Positions 26,654-38,396 of a DNA stretch of 64,000 nucleotides are shown here, one piece after another. The number at the start of each line of letters is the position of its first letter. Position 1 is the stretch's first letter. The notes under the pieces were generated by a model that was not told the DNA's origin, did no database searches, and saw only the letters and a program-made list of their open reading frames with translations. Location of the stretch: NCBI GenBank assembly GCA_014549065.1, contig JACDOX010000018.1:7176151-7240150 (forward strand). The letters run 5' to 3'. The translations under genes were made by a program, and so were the position numbers. The stretch comes from Cardinalis cardinalis. Taxonomy: Eukaryota; Chordata; Aves; Passeriformes; Cardinalidae.

Positions 26654-27547
26654 TGTCAAGGGTTGAGCTTGGCTGGACACCAGGTGCCTACTAAAGCTCT
26701 CTATCACTCCCNTCTTCCCAGGCTCAATTTGACTCCTGATTTTCTCTACATCCTTCGCCCCAAGCAGCACAAGGGGACAGGGAATGGGGACTTTGGTCAG
26801 CTCATCACACCTCGTCTCTGCCACTCCTTTCTCCTCAGGGGGAGGACTCCTCCCACTCTTCCCCTGCTTCAAAGTGAGGTCCATCCCATAGAAGGCAGTT
26901 CTCCACAAACTTCTCCAACATGAGTTCTTCCCATGGACTGTGGTTCTTCATGAGCTCCTGTGTGTGTCCATACCACAATGTGCAGTCCCTTAGGAATAGG
27001 CTGCTCCAGTGTGGGCAACCTGAGGTTCATGAGTCCTGACAGCAAACCTGCTCCAGTGCAGGCTCCTCTCTTCCTGCCAGAAGTCTGCTGCATCACAGGC
27101 TTCCCATGGGGGTCACAGCTTCCTTTGGACTTCCACCTGCTCTGACATTCTCCACAGGCTACACTGTGAACCTCCACGGGCTGCAGGGCCTGACCTGCCT
27201 CTCCATGGTCTTCACCACAGGCTGCAGAGGAATCTCAGCTCCATCACCTGGAGCAGCTCCTCCCCCTCCTTCTTTACTGGCCTTGGTGTCTGCAGAATTG
27301 TCTCTCTCATATATTCTCACTTCTTTTTCCAGCTGTCATTGCTGTTGCAGTTTTTTCCCCTTGTTAAATCTGTTACTCCAGAGGAACTACAGCCATCACT
27401 GATGGGGTTGGACTTGGCCAGAGGCAGGTCAGTCCTGGGGCTGGCTGGCATTGGCTGCATTAGACACAAGGAAACTTCTGGCATCTTATCACAGCAGCCA
27501 CCCCTGCAGCCCCCCCACTACCAAAACCTTGCCACACAAACCCAACA
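26654..27547 (-). mobile_element. Solo LTR, old avian endogenous retrovirus (ERVL-like), minus strand
   Basis: Read on the minus strand the element starts TGTTGGGTTTGTGTGGCAAGG and ends in CCAGCCAAGCTCAACCCTTGACA. Both ends match, from memory, the termini of a long avian LTR family. The interior carries the family's hallmark: a series of imperfect tandem units on the plus strand, each beginning CTGCTCC or CTGC, followed by phrases such as GGGCTGCAGG and CTTCACCACAGGCTGCAG, between about 26,870 and 27,240. The length, 894 bp, is plausible for a complete LTR. No retroviral gag, pol or env remnant flanks it, so it is a solo LTR left by recombination. No clean target duplication is visible, and many positions I remember as CpG (CACGGG) now read CATGGG or CACAGG, both signs of age. 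The many open frames here, up to 106 codons, are shadows of this GC-rich repeat. Family name and strand are recalled, not searched. Confidence 0.85.
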
Positions 27548-27689
27548 CGTCTTTGCATTCTCCTCACATGGCCATATGGACACACAAAAGCCTGAAGCAA
27601 AAATTATCAACTCCTATTGAAGATCTAGCACTGACTGCTAGCAATAAAAGTGCTCCCTGGACAGACAGCAGTAAAAAAACCTGCCACCA

Positions 27690-27717
27690 TTAAAAGCAAT
27701 CTAGCTATTGCTTTTAA
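27690..27717. repeat. Perfect 11-bp inverted repeat (hairpin, 6-nt loop)
   Basis: The arms TTAAAAGCAAT and ATTGCTTTTAA are exact reverse complements separated by CTAGCT. It lies about 140 bp outside the plus-strand right edge of the minus-strand LTR but shows no relation to LTR sequence. Confidence 0.9.
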
Positions 27718-28042
27718 AGGTAATTGCTGCATCTGCTTCTTGAAGTAGTTTAAAACCAATGGAAAGATTTTGTTTCTGTCCCACTGAATGACAAGCAGCT
27801 CTGAGTAAGGAGTGAAAGGGTGTTGAACACAGCTATAACTGGAGTGCACTGCCAGGTCAGAAGTGAAGGCAGAAACAGCTGCTTTTTCAATAGACTCATC
27901 AGAGCTACTCCATGCTAGCTGCACTTGCCCACAAGACTCCAGCACTGACTATTGTGTTGTGGGTTTTTTTGCTGTGGGAACTTCACTCTTAAGAAACAAA
28001 TGGACTGGCTTAACTATTAAGTGTCAATCAGACTGACTATAA

Positions 28043-28059
28043 GGGCGGGGGGTGGGGGG
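28043..28059 (+). repeat. G-rich run
   Basis: Three G-runs of 3, 6 and 6 residues are separated by a single C and a single T, giving fifteen G in seventeen bases inside an AT-rich setting. A quadruplex is possible, especially with short or bulged loops, but the canonical four-run pattern with loops of at least one base is not cleanly met. Confidence 0.6.
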
Positions 28060-29326
28060 AATAATTTTTTAAATTTAATTAGCTTTCATCCTGTGATTGT
28101 TCTGTGCATTTGTATGGTTTGTATCGCCTCATTTAAGTCAATGAAATTCTGGTAAGAAGAAATGTATTTTTCCACCCTACTTATATGTTGTAGTAGCACT
28201 AATAGCAACCTATTTTTGCATGAAGTTTTGTACTCCTCTGATTATCTCTCCTATACAGGAGGTGATTGCTGTTATAATCTTCTATGCTATATCTATGTCC
28301 ACTGATTTTACATTAAATTAGTTGTTCAGATTCTGGATGAAACAAAACAATTGGGTTTTTTTGTTTGTTTGGCAATATAGCTGTTCAGTAACACTTTTTA
28401 GATGTAAATAAGAATATAGACCTGTGGGTAATCCTTCATTTTCCCTCTATTATTCAGACAGCAACATTGCTCTTAATAAATATTTTTTGCTCTCTGTTTA
28501 TCTCCTTACACTAATGCCCAGGAAATAAGATTGCTTTACCCAGAGATAGAGGGAACATCCAGGATTGTCACCTAACCATGGAACCTATTTCACATTTCAT
28601 TGGTTGTGTGAATGAGCTGTGAAAATTGCTTCCTGTTTCTCTAAAGCATCAGGACAGTGGTTTGCACGGGAAAGATTTCTTCTGTTTATGTGAAGTAAAA
28701 CTCATCCACTGAGTTAATTCCAAAGTCTTAAAACTGCCTTGCATCTTGTTAAGTTTGACCAAATCTATTCTGCCTTGTGATTACGTGTTCCCTATCAGAG
28801 GCATCACGGTCACCTCTTGTTTACAGCAAGCTATTTGTAAGAAAAAAAGAAAAATTTAAAACAAATAAAAACTCACAAAAACCAACCAAATAGGAAAACA
28901 CACAGCCTAACTCTTTTCTTGTAAGTGTTTTCTTGGCTTTTCCAAACTGAGAGGAAGCTACCTTCAGTGTGTCAAGGAACACTTGAACAAGGACAGTCTA
29001 TTTTTAAAATAAGCCAGTTTTGTCTAACACGAAACACACAGGAGAGGAAAAAAAAAAGGCAGCTCAGATAACAGTGGTGTGAGCCTAAGTTTGAAAACTA
29101 AGTTAAGCCCTTTTCACCCTTTTTTCTGCTAACATCCTTCCACTTCCTTGAGATACTAATCAGATTTGAAACTACTTAGTAAACCTGGGAATATTTAGAA
29201 TTAGTGAAATGTAAAATCACAAATTGTATGTAAGTCCCTGAAACTATGTCTGTTGCCATTGAAACCATGCTACAGATAGACTGTGTAGATAGATTTACCT
29301 GAGAGTTTAGGCCTTTCAAATTAGCT

Positions 29327-29342
29327 AAAAAAAAAAAAAAAA
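29327..29342. repeat. A16 homopolymer
   Basis: Sixteen consecutive A residues without an adjacent recognisable retroposon. Confidence 0.85.
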
Positions 29343-29668
29343 TAGGAAACAAAATTTTTACAAAATCTTGTCCTTCGTGTTGTACAAGCAGTTGAGAAAA
29401 GAGAGATTTGGGAAAATATTTTTGTGGAGGGCCAGGTTCCATTTAATCCCTTAAAAACCAAGGGAATTGAAAACAACTACGAATCCAGTCCTACTTTCAG
29501 AAGTGAGTGTGCAGCCCTGAATGACCAGAAGCATACCTGCAGTATGCCTGCAAATTTCCATGTATTGTAGCAGCCTTCAAGTCCTCTATCCAACTTTAGT
29601 TCTGAGGACTTTACTTTTTTAGTTTCTTAGGTGGGTTTGTTGAGATTTTCTTTTTTCCTGTTGAAAAC

Positions 29669-29700
29669 CAGTTGATTTTATTTTTGAATAAAATCAATTG
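29669..29700. repeat. Inverted repeat with 14-bp stem and 4-nt loop
   Basis: The central arms TTGATTTTATT (29,672-29,682) and AATAAAATCAA (29,687-29,697) are perfect reverse complements around the loop TTTG. The stem extends outward by one G-T wobble and two further pairs (CA with TG). The right arm contains AATAAA, but with no upstream gene it is not called a poly(A) signal. Confidence 0.88.
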
Positions 29701-31826
29701 CAGGCAGAAAAGTAACTGCCTTCCTGGTTATTTTGCAGCCTGAAATATGGCAAGATAGCTAAGCAATAATGCTGGCACAACCCTTGCACAGAGGAATGTC
29801 AGAAATTCTTTGAACTTACATGCAACCCTGTAATTTACAATAAAAAAGGGGGAGCAGGGGGTAGAACAGGTCTTAATAATCTACATAAAATATATAGTTT
29901 CACCACATTTCCATGATATGTCACATTCTCAGGAGAGACTTGAGTTAAAAAGGAAAAGAATTTTTATTCTTTATCCTGAATAATAGACAGTGTGAATAAA
30001 AGCACTGTATTTGAATGCTTTAGTTAAATGTTGAGCAAATTAAGTTCTTAACTGATGGGTTAGCCAGCAGTTGATTAGAAAGATAGCTCTATAAAATTAA
30101 ATTATGGGATCAAATTATTTTTTAATATTCTACCTATCCTTAACTGACAATGAGGCATGAAATCTGTATTGTGGTAAAGGTTTGTCCACATTTTACTTCT
30201 TCCTTTGAAAACCCAAACTTCCAAAAAAACTCTTAAAATACCATAATCATACAGTAGGAATTTATATTTTGTTAGCAGAAATTAGGGCAACACATGCATT
30301 ACTCAGGACAAAAGTAGAGATTTCTTCTCATGCTACCCAGATCANCTTTCCCTTGCCAAAAAAAACCCCAGGTGCTCATCACCTCAACTGAACATCAGGA
30401 ATAAAACCTAATGCCTTCAGCTGATTCCCAAACAAAACACCCAGCATTGTATCTGGCAAAGTTCAGTGATTCAAAAAATGAAAAAAAAAAAATTGGCTTG
30501 AAATTTAAAGACCCAGGTCTTCAAATGCCACTTCTGGAGGAGGAGCTTCCAAAGGAGGGTTTTCCCAAGATGGTTCCAGTAGTATCCTGGCTCTGTGAGT
30601 AAGCCTAATAATAGAAGGTGAAAGCAAAGTGCTGCTGCTTGTGCATCTGTGANTGTCACAGAGAGACCATGAGGTGCAAGTGTTAGGAGTGGGAAGGTAT
30701 TACTCTGTTCCTTTAACCAAGGAGAGGAAATTCAACACTCCAGTTCTCCAGTGAACAGAGCTCATGTGATTCTATTGGAAACAAGATTTTAGTATTAGCA
30801 GAGCTACTATTTTTCTTCCAGAATTATGGAGAATATCTAGCAGTGAATAACTCTTAATCAGACTTGTTTATTCGCATTAAAAGTCAGAGCAGGTCACATT
30901 GTTTGCTTGGTGCCATTTGGTCTGCACTTAGTCCTTCCTGAACAGGAAGTCCTTAAGATTAAAGATTGTATTTTTATGGTCCCATGCCTGCCTACCCCTA
31001 GCTATTACCTGAAGAGCAATGTAACCAGGAATCAGTTTCTAGAAAGGATATTAACAACCATTAGTATGTGTGTATGTCAAGATGAAAAATAGGAGGAAAT
31101 CAAAGGAGAGCAGTATGGTGAAAGCAAAATTGTAAGAAACAGCAAAGTGATTGTTCACAATATTGGGAATAAGGTGTATTCAGACAGAGGTATTTTCTAT
31201 CCAGAGGTCAGCAGAGTGCTAGATCGCTAGAATGTATTTAAATTTAAGCAGCAAATATGATTTAAATGCCCCAAAGCTATTTCCCACCAGACCTATATTT
31301 ATGTCTATTTTATAAGGTATGAGGGGTTTAAAGTGCTTGTTGTTCAGAAAAAAAAGCTAGGTCTTTTTTCTCAGCATTGCAGAAATCATGTAATGACACA
31401 AGAATGAGAAAGAAAACTCTAAACAAAGTGAATGGTATGTCTAGGAATGTCAGGAAGACTGCTTGCTTTCATAAACCAATCATTCTGACAGCTCTATTAT
31501 TACATGCATATTTATATTTAGATTTTATATTTCTCCTTTACTCTCTGTAACTTACTCAAAGAATTAGCTTGACAAGATCTTAAATAAAATGGAATTAGCA
31601 TCTGAAATCAAGCCAGCTATATACTATCCTAGGATGAAAAATTTTGCCATGAGGCTTGAGAGATGAAATCCAAATGCTCTTCCAAAGGAATGATTTTGTG
31701 ACAAATAGCTGCATAAGAAAAACTGAACTTCAATATTTATGCTCTGTATTGAATCTGTGTATCACTTGTCATTAAGACATTAATGGAGGAAGGAGACTTT
31801 AGAGCAACAGCACGAGATTCTAGACA

Positions 31827-31832
31827 AAACTG
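31827..31832. repeat. Left target-site duplication of the solo LTR
   Basis: The hexamer AAACTG directly precedes the LTR and is repeated exactly at 32,220-32,225 immediately after it. A 6-bp duplication fits integration by a class II (ERVK/beta-like) retrovirus. Confidence 0.88.
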
Positions 31833-32219
31833 TGTGACAGTGTTCACAGGGGTTCTTGGATGAGGGAAGAGACGAGAATGTTGACTCCATGTTTCAGAAG
31901 GCTTGATTTATTATTTTATGATATATATATTACATTACAACTACACTAAAAAGAATAGAAGGAAAAGGTTCATCTCAGAAGGCTAGCTAAGCTAAGAATA
32001 GCAAGGAATAAAAACAAAGGTCTGTGGCTCAGAGAGAGAGCCACCTCTGTCATGAGTGGCCACTAATTCCAAACATCCATCTGAGACCAATCACGGATCC
32101 ACCTGTTGCACTCCACAGCAGCAGATAACCATTGTTTATATTTTGTTTCTGAGGCCTCTCAGCTTCTCATAAGGGAAAAAACCCTAAGAAAGGATTTTCA
32201 CAAAAAGATGTCNAAGACA
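31833..32219 (-). mobile_element. Solo LTR of a passerine ERVK-like retrovirus, with intact ends
   Basis: The 387-bp element begins TGTGACAGTGTTCACAGGGG and ends in GACA on the plus strand, so it has TG...CA termini, and it is bounded by a perfect 6-bp duplication (AAACTG). The whole body reads like an LTR family I remember as frequent in songbird genomes. On the minus strand the order is more LTR-like: terminal TGTCTT, a box reading ATTGG near 32,080-32,090, then AATAAA (complement of 31,907-31,912) about 75 bp before the 3' end. A plus-strand AATAAA at about 32,006 leaves some doubt about orientation. There is no internal viral sequence, so this is the product of LTR-LTR recombination. The intact ends and exact duplication make it the youngest-looking insertion in the window. 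One unresolved base lies at 32,213. Confidence 0.9.
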
Positions 32220-32225
32220 AAACTG
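32220..32225. repeat. Right target-site duplication of the solo LTR
   Basis: AAACTG, identical to the hexamer at 31,827-31,832, directly follows the CA end of the LTR. Confidence 0.88.
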
Positions 32226-32697
32226 CAGGCAGGATGCTCAGTTCATCCAATGCCCAGTGCATGCAGAGGGACAGAGACCACTACCAAATGTGTGGCTGAA
32301 ACTCCTGATCTCTGAGGACACTGGTTACAAAGAAAGTCTGAGGCTGCAAAACCACCTGTATCAGCCCGGTGCATTGCCTGGTCACTTATTGTTTCATTTA
32401 CCTAGATCAGGAGTCAATTTATGCACACACTTCTGTTGAACTAGCTGGCATATGTTGGTACAGAGTTTTATCATTCCAGATTTACAGCAGGACGGTGGGA
32501 GGACAGCCAATATTCAAACCAGAATAAAGCTACACTGTAATTCAACTGTCATTTTCAGCTAGTATTTCCACAGAATAAAATAGTCCTCACTTCTCATCAC
32601 CACAGTCACCACTTTGCACTCTCCTGCTGTTTTGTTCCTTGTGGTAACATAATGTTTACTCAGACACCTAGTAAGTTACAGGTTAAATTAACATTTA
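32226..32697. other. Unique noncoding sequence between LTR and microsatellite
   Basis: About 470 bp with two short overlapping open frames (60-69 codons) that partly start inside the LTR and resemble nothing known. No repeat was recognised. Confidence 0.5.
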
Positions 32698-32718
32698 TTT
32701 CTTTCTTTCTTCTTTCTT

Positions 32719-32796
<78 letters not shown>

Positions 32797-32798
32797 TN

Positions 32799-32832
<34 letters not shown>

Positions 32833-32876
32833 TTCCTTCCTTCCTTCCTTCCTTCCTTCCTTCCTTCCTTCTCCCC
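32698..32876. repeat. 179-bp polypyrimidine microsatellite, (TTTC)n then (TTCC)n
   Basis: Apart from one unresolved base at 32,798, the plus strand is pure T and C for 179 bases. It begins with TTTC units, has a short TC block at about 32,720-32,731, continues as TTTC up to about 32,828, and ends in about ten TTCC units (32,829-32,870). Long homopurine-homopyrimidine mirror-like tracts of this sort can adopt triplex (H-DNA) structures and mutate quickly. The Lys/Glu/Arg-rich and Ser/Phe/Leu-rich open frames over it are simple translations of the repeat. Confidence 0.97.
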
Positions 32877-35800
32877 ATGTTTTTTTGAATAGTACAAACT
32901 ATAAGAAATACAGTGTTTTAGTACTGTGGTATTCAATGTCACAAGCTTCTTTTCAAAATAATTTATATCATAGTCATATTTCAGCTGCTAAAATTTCCCT
33001 GCAACTTAAAAACATTTCCCTGCAAAACTTAATGCCTTAAGAAGTACTGGAGTCTTATATTTACATATTGAGGCAGTAAGGAGTTATGAATATGCACAGG
33101 GAAGTCCAGAGACAGGTCTAAAACCCCAATTTTGCCCAGAGAAGATATTATGCTAGGAGAAGTGAATCATCTTACATTCATTATGTACAAATAATCTCCA
33201 GCACTAGTAGTTCTACAAAAATGTTATAGACAAGAAGGATCCTGTCTGCTTTTAAACATCTTGTAAATGTTCAGGTCAAAATAATAGTTCATTCTTGAGA
33301 ACATGCAGAGGTTTTCATGCTACGGATGTTTACTTGCCCTTAAGCATCTCAGACTCCCTTTTCTATCAAACGTTTGCAAAGAAATGGTTTCACTTAGGAA
33401 ACAGGTGAGATGAGACTTTAATAAATTAAACAAGTCTAAAATAAAGGCTTATTTAACTGCAGAAGTTANTTGTGAGGAATTAAAGGTTTTAATAAAACTT
33501 GCCATCAACACTTTCAAAAGGAAAATCCATTTTTCAGTTGTGGCTTGGTCGAATTCTTTGAAGTATTAATGTAACCCTGAGAAACTGACTATTAGTCTCA
33601 AGCAATTGCTGGACATTAGACACAACAAAAACAGGAAAAGTTCAAGAGTCTCTGTTGACTTTCCGCTTGATTGTAACAAACTACTCACTTTCTGGGTTTT
33701 CTTTTTTGAAGTGGAATTTTATACAGCAAGGCCAGGCTTTGTTTTTTTTCTTTTTTCTTTTTTTTTAATTTCCTTGATACACAAAATTCCCACCAACCTG
33801 TGCTCTCTCTTTTAGCTCAAACATGAAGGACTGCTGTTTGAATTTAATGCACACACTGTCAACTCTGTTGAATTCAAAGGCACAGCTCCAGTGTACCTGA
33901 AACATCAGTGCATGGGTCAGAAACAAATCTGGCTGGTAATTACAGGTTCTTGTGAAATATCATGTCAATTAACCAGTGTCCACCTGTCTAGAGACAAAAA
34001 AGTACCACATGTTCCTGTTACAAACTTATTTATTGTGCAGTACATTGCTGCATTGTATCAGCATTAAAATAAACTTAAAGGAGGAGACTCAGATAGTATT
34101 TTCCATTATTTCCAGGGAAAAAACAGCTGAATAAAAATATTGTCCCATACGTCTAAAAATGCTAGGGAATAATTCACTAATGTTAGTAAACTAGCATCGC
34201 AAAACAGAGAAAAGGAAAGAGGTGCATGAGTACCAGGATATTCCATGGTGAAGCAGTCTGACTAAGAAACAACATCCTATAAAGTAGACAAACANTTCAC
34301 ACAATATTCTTATACTCAGAGGAGTGTTCTTTTATGAGTGCTTTAATACTTTGGGATCATGTGTGTTGTTTTAGAGTTGCATTAGTCACACCCTGGGGAA
34401 ATGTGAGCTTCCACGCCTGCCCATTTCAGTGCTGCATTACCTTGACCCACAGAATTTACCACATTAAGAGAGGATTTAAATCTTGATTATTTTCACCTGT
34501 TGGCTTTCGATCTTTTCTTTTTTTTACCTAAGAGGTCTGCCCTCTAAGAGTGATACAGTTCATAAAACCGGTGACCTTTGCCTGGCTTCTTTAAGCAGAA
34601 CAGAGGAGTAAAGAGACTTTCATGCACTGGTAGGAGCATAAAATATGAAGCAAAATTGTTGCCAGTCCTTATACAGGTGAAAGGATTAAGCAAAGCTCTT
34701 TCATTTCCATTCTATTTATGAGGTTGAGCACAACTGCTTCCCATACTTTCCTGCATCATCCAATTCCATTCCATCCTGGAAGGCTGGAGGGTAGGAGCAC
34801 CCTTCTTGGACATGCCAGTCTGTTGCACATCCTGTTGCTTTAGGGGTTCCCTGTGACTCCATACTGTCCAATGTACAGAAAAATTTCAGTTGTTCCCCTT
34901 TTCTGTCCAGAGACAGAGAAATGGAAGCAGAAAAAAAAAATCTTCAGTATTTTTATTCCTAAACAAAACCATCCTTAACTTTTCAAGACTGCTTAAAACC
35001 TCAGACAGTTATTTGGAAGAGAAAGTTATCATTACATCCAACAGAGATATCCCCAAACCCCTTTGCTGTAACAGCATGTCAGGAAAATCTGTGTTGCTCA
35101 CTTCTGGGAGTAGCTCAGTATACTTGCAACCTGATAGGATCTGGATTCCCAACCTTGTGACCTACCAAATGATGATATATCACTTCATTCAGGATTTCTA
35201 TGGCAGAGGAAAGAATGTGTGAGGAAAATTGAGAGGACATGGAAAAAAGAAAAGAGAGGAAAATAAAATTTAAATACAAATATGTCAATTAAGTAAATGT
35301 CCTCCTGCTTTCATTTTTTAACTTAGAATTTTCATCTTATTTTCCTGTACTATTCCCCTCTCAATGTTGTTCATTCCAGATCTGATCAAAATAGCATAAA
35401 AAACCAGGAAATTCCTCAAGTTTACTCAGTTTCCAAGTCAAAATACACTGTAGAAGGACTCAGGAACTTTTAAAGATTCACTATCAGAAAATCTTCAGGT
35501 TCACCTGATACCTTTCAGAGGTTTCGTAAAATCCAATCAAAATTACATCAGGCAGCAACAAACAGGGAAGGAGCTTTTGACAGTAGAAAAGAGATCAGAG
35601 TCATTCATTGGAGGAGGTGAAGGTCAGTGGTCAGAGGAGAAGAGGGATGGTAATATGAAAGCAGAGCAAAGGACAACATAAATGGTCCTGCTGCAGCAAC
35701 GCAGATAATGATGTAGTTAATGTAAATGGGGAAAGGATATTTAACAATCAGCATAAATGAATAGGTTTTGGAAGGTAATCAAGAATGGAATTGAATTGGG

Positions 35801-37627
35801 AGGAGTATGGGAGGAACAGAGAAACCCTTAGAGGTTTTGGAGAAGATTTATTTGAACTGAAACTTCAGTGAATTCACATCTCAAGAGAGAACTACAGCAT
35901 AATAACTCAAAATATACCTCTTCTTTAGTATTGCAGAATACATTGACGAATTTTATTACACAAATTTCACCTTGAATGCCGATCCCAAGACAACTTTTAT
36001 GCAGTTCACAATATTAGATTATCTACATTAAGCAATCACAACTCCAGCTCAGGTCTGTGGTAAAATATACTGGTACTCTTCCATTTGAGATCTAGTGGAC
36101 TTCTGTAATTCGGAACCTATAATGCAAAACAATGATGCAAGACATTTATTGGATTTATTGGGTTGTTGGTGTTGTTGTTTTGTTTGTTTACTTTAATTTT
36201 AACTGGAATAAAATGTCAGCTGTGAAATGCAGATATCTGTACAGTTTTTCTTTCTTTTTAATTTCTAAAGAGGAGTCTTGACTAGATGTGTAACTTAGGT
36301 TTAATTAAACATTGTACCATGATTTTTTTTTGCCCTACACTGCCTTTTTCTTCTAATGATCTATTTTCCTCTTCTCATGACTGTTTCCCATTTCCTCTTG
36401 ATGTCATTGCCACTGATGTTATTCTCTCAAGCAAACTTTTACTGTTTCATCTATCCCAGTTGCCCTCGCTATTGTTCTCCTCCCCTTTGTATTGCTGTCC
36501 TTATGTGTCTTATGACCTTATTACTGTGCAACTCTTAACCTTTCCTTTTGGCAACCACTTAAAGGAAAGACATGAAGTTACTGAGATGACCAGCAATGAG
36601 ATAAATGTCTTAACTCTCATTACTGACAGCTGGTGCCTGAACTATGGGATTTTTAAGGTACAAATGAGGAGTAGTCCATACAGTAAACAAAGTCTAATGC
36701 TAAATGACAATGTGTAGAGACCAGGACAGTGATTTACTGCAGGGATCACTGTTACTCAGAGATTTAGTTAAGATTTTGAAATACAGACTGGAAGATACCA
36801 TGCTTAATTCAGCTCACAGGTGTAGAGTACAGGCAGCCATGGAATTATTAGACTAGGATGGGATGAAGGTATACCAAAGTTTGATGACATCAGGGCAGCT
36901 GAGTGAAAATATGGATATGGAGTGGAGATAAAGTGAAAAGACAATCGGAAGAAAAGACAAGGAAAATAAAAAGACAGAAAACATTTTTTCTCTGAAATGT
37001 ATTCTCATAGAATTTCCTACAGGTGCTACATTTAGTACTGGGCTCCACACTCCTACTGGGAAGTGGTTAGAGTGCAGGCAGAACTTGTGGCAAAGCACAT
37101 GACTACGGTGCAACACAGACATCACGTCACCATGCAGACTTACCTGAAACCACTCCACCAAGCTAGGCTGGTAATTAATGGTGAACCAACATCAGCAGGG
37201 CTCCCAGTTTGGCACTGCATCCTAAGTGAGTTTTGCAAATGGTGCCAAAACACAGGATTAGTAGCTAAACAACTTAAGTTTTCAAGGCAAGTTTCTACTC
37301 CTTGCAATCCCACATGTGATGAGCATAGCTGCTTGGGTAACTGTTTATTACAAAAGTGAAAAGTGAAGAAAAGTTTTTAAAAGTCCACAGTCTGGACAAA
37401 GAACAGAAACTGAGTCTAGGGAAAACAGCATCTCTTCAGTTGAAACCTATGAGAACAGTAATTTCAGTAATTTTGTGGGTAATGAGGCTTTTTCTTCTTG
37501 CACTGTTGTCATGGTTGCATGCTTACACATTCATTAGTTTGTCCTTTGCTAAAAATCACTGATAAAAACCAGAAAATGCTCTCACATCTCCAAAGGCTTG
37601 AGTCTTTCTGAACTTTCTTCCTCCCCC

Positions 37628-37644
37628 AAAAAAAAAAAAAAAAA
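37628..37644. repeat. A17 homopolymer with CAACA(8) extension
   Basis: Seventeen A residues are preceded by five C and followed by CAAC and a further A8. It is simple sequence and not an identifiable retroposon tail. Confidence 0.85.
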
Positions 37645-38396
37645 CAACAAAAAAAACCCTCCCCTAAGCTAACCTTGCAGATACTGAAGTCTACTAAGAT
37701 GTAAATAGGGGAAAAAATCATATTTGCTTATCACGATATTACCCACTTTAATATTCTGATGTTATTCTCTAACAAGTGAACAATTTTCTTTCAGTAGCTG
37801 GTTCATTTAACTTCAGAAAAGCTAGAAGAATCTTTTTGGTGACTATTGCTTGGGCATCCTGCCAAGTCCATCTGCAGCAGCAAAGTTACTACGTGAAACT
37901 GTGTTATTTATTTTGCTTAACTTTTAGGTTTGTTTTCTTTACTGTTTTTTTCTCATGCCTACGCCACCATATGACCCTCTGTTGTTTCAGGACAATGAAG
38001 ATCACCCTCTGAAAGCAATTCAGCACTTTTCAGTCCAGCACAGCAGAGATCTATAACAGTCCCAAGCAAGGCATTGATAATTACATGGAATCTAATACAG
38101 AAGATCAAAAACTGTGCTATAATCAGGGATGTTTAAAGTACTCAAGAAGATAGAGTAAAATACAGATGAAGGAGAACGGCAGTTTTCTCTGGGAAAAGAA
38201 GCTGCAGAATAAAGTAAAAAGTAGAGGGAAGGAAGTGTGAAGGCTTTGAAGTTGAGCCACAACTCAGCTAACACTCTGATTTATACACACGATCTTTCTT
38301 ATTCTTTCCCACAATAAATCACTATTGCATGAGAGGTTTTGGTATCTAATGGCTGCACAGGAGGAATTCTTATGTCATTTTTCTCTTGTACGGTAA

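Larger units (their letters stand above)
27548..31826. other. Unique noncoding sequence
   Basis: No supported gene. Contents include a perfect hairpin (27,690-27,717), a G-rich run (28,043-28,059), an A16 run (29,327-29,342) and a 14-bp-stem hairpin (29,669-29,700). A minus-strand frame of 106 codons at 27,625-27,945 shows no known domain. Otherwise the sequence is ordinary AT-rich DNA. Confidence 0.5.

Noticed and set aside
26869..27402. Overlapping Pro/Leu-rich and Cys-rich open frames on both strands
   Set aside because: They are translations of the GC-rich tandem units of the minus-strand LTR.
32660..32942. Lys/Glu/Arg-rich and Ser/Phe/Leu-rich open frames
   Set aside because: They are direct translations of the TTTC/TTCC microsatellite.
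36286..36717. 143-codon open frame on the plus strand
   Set aside because: Its composition follows the pyrimidine-rich DNA, no motif or homologue is recognised, and it starts at an arbitrary ATG.
17215..37644. A15-A17 runs (17,215; 23,532; 29,327; 37,628) as tails of processed pseudogenes
   Set aside because: None is preceded by coding-like sequence or an AATAAA at the right distance, and no target duplications flank them.
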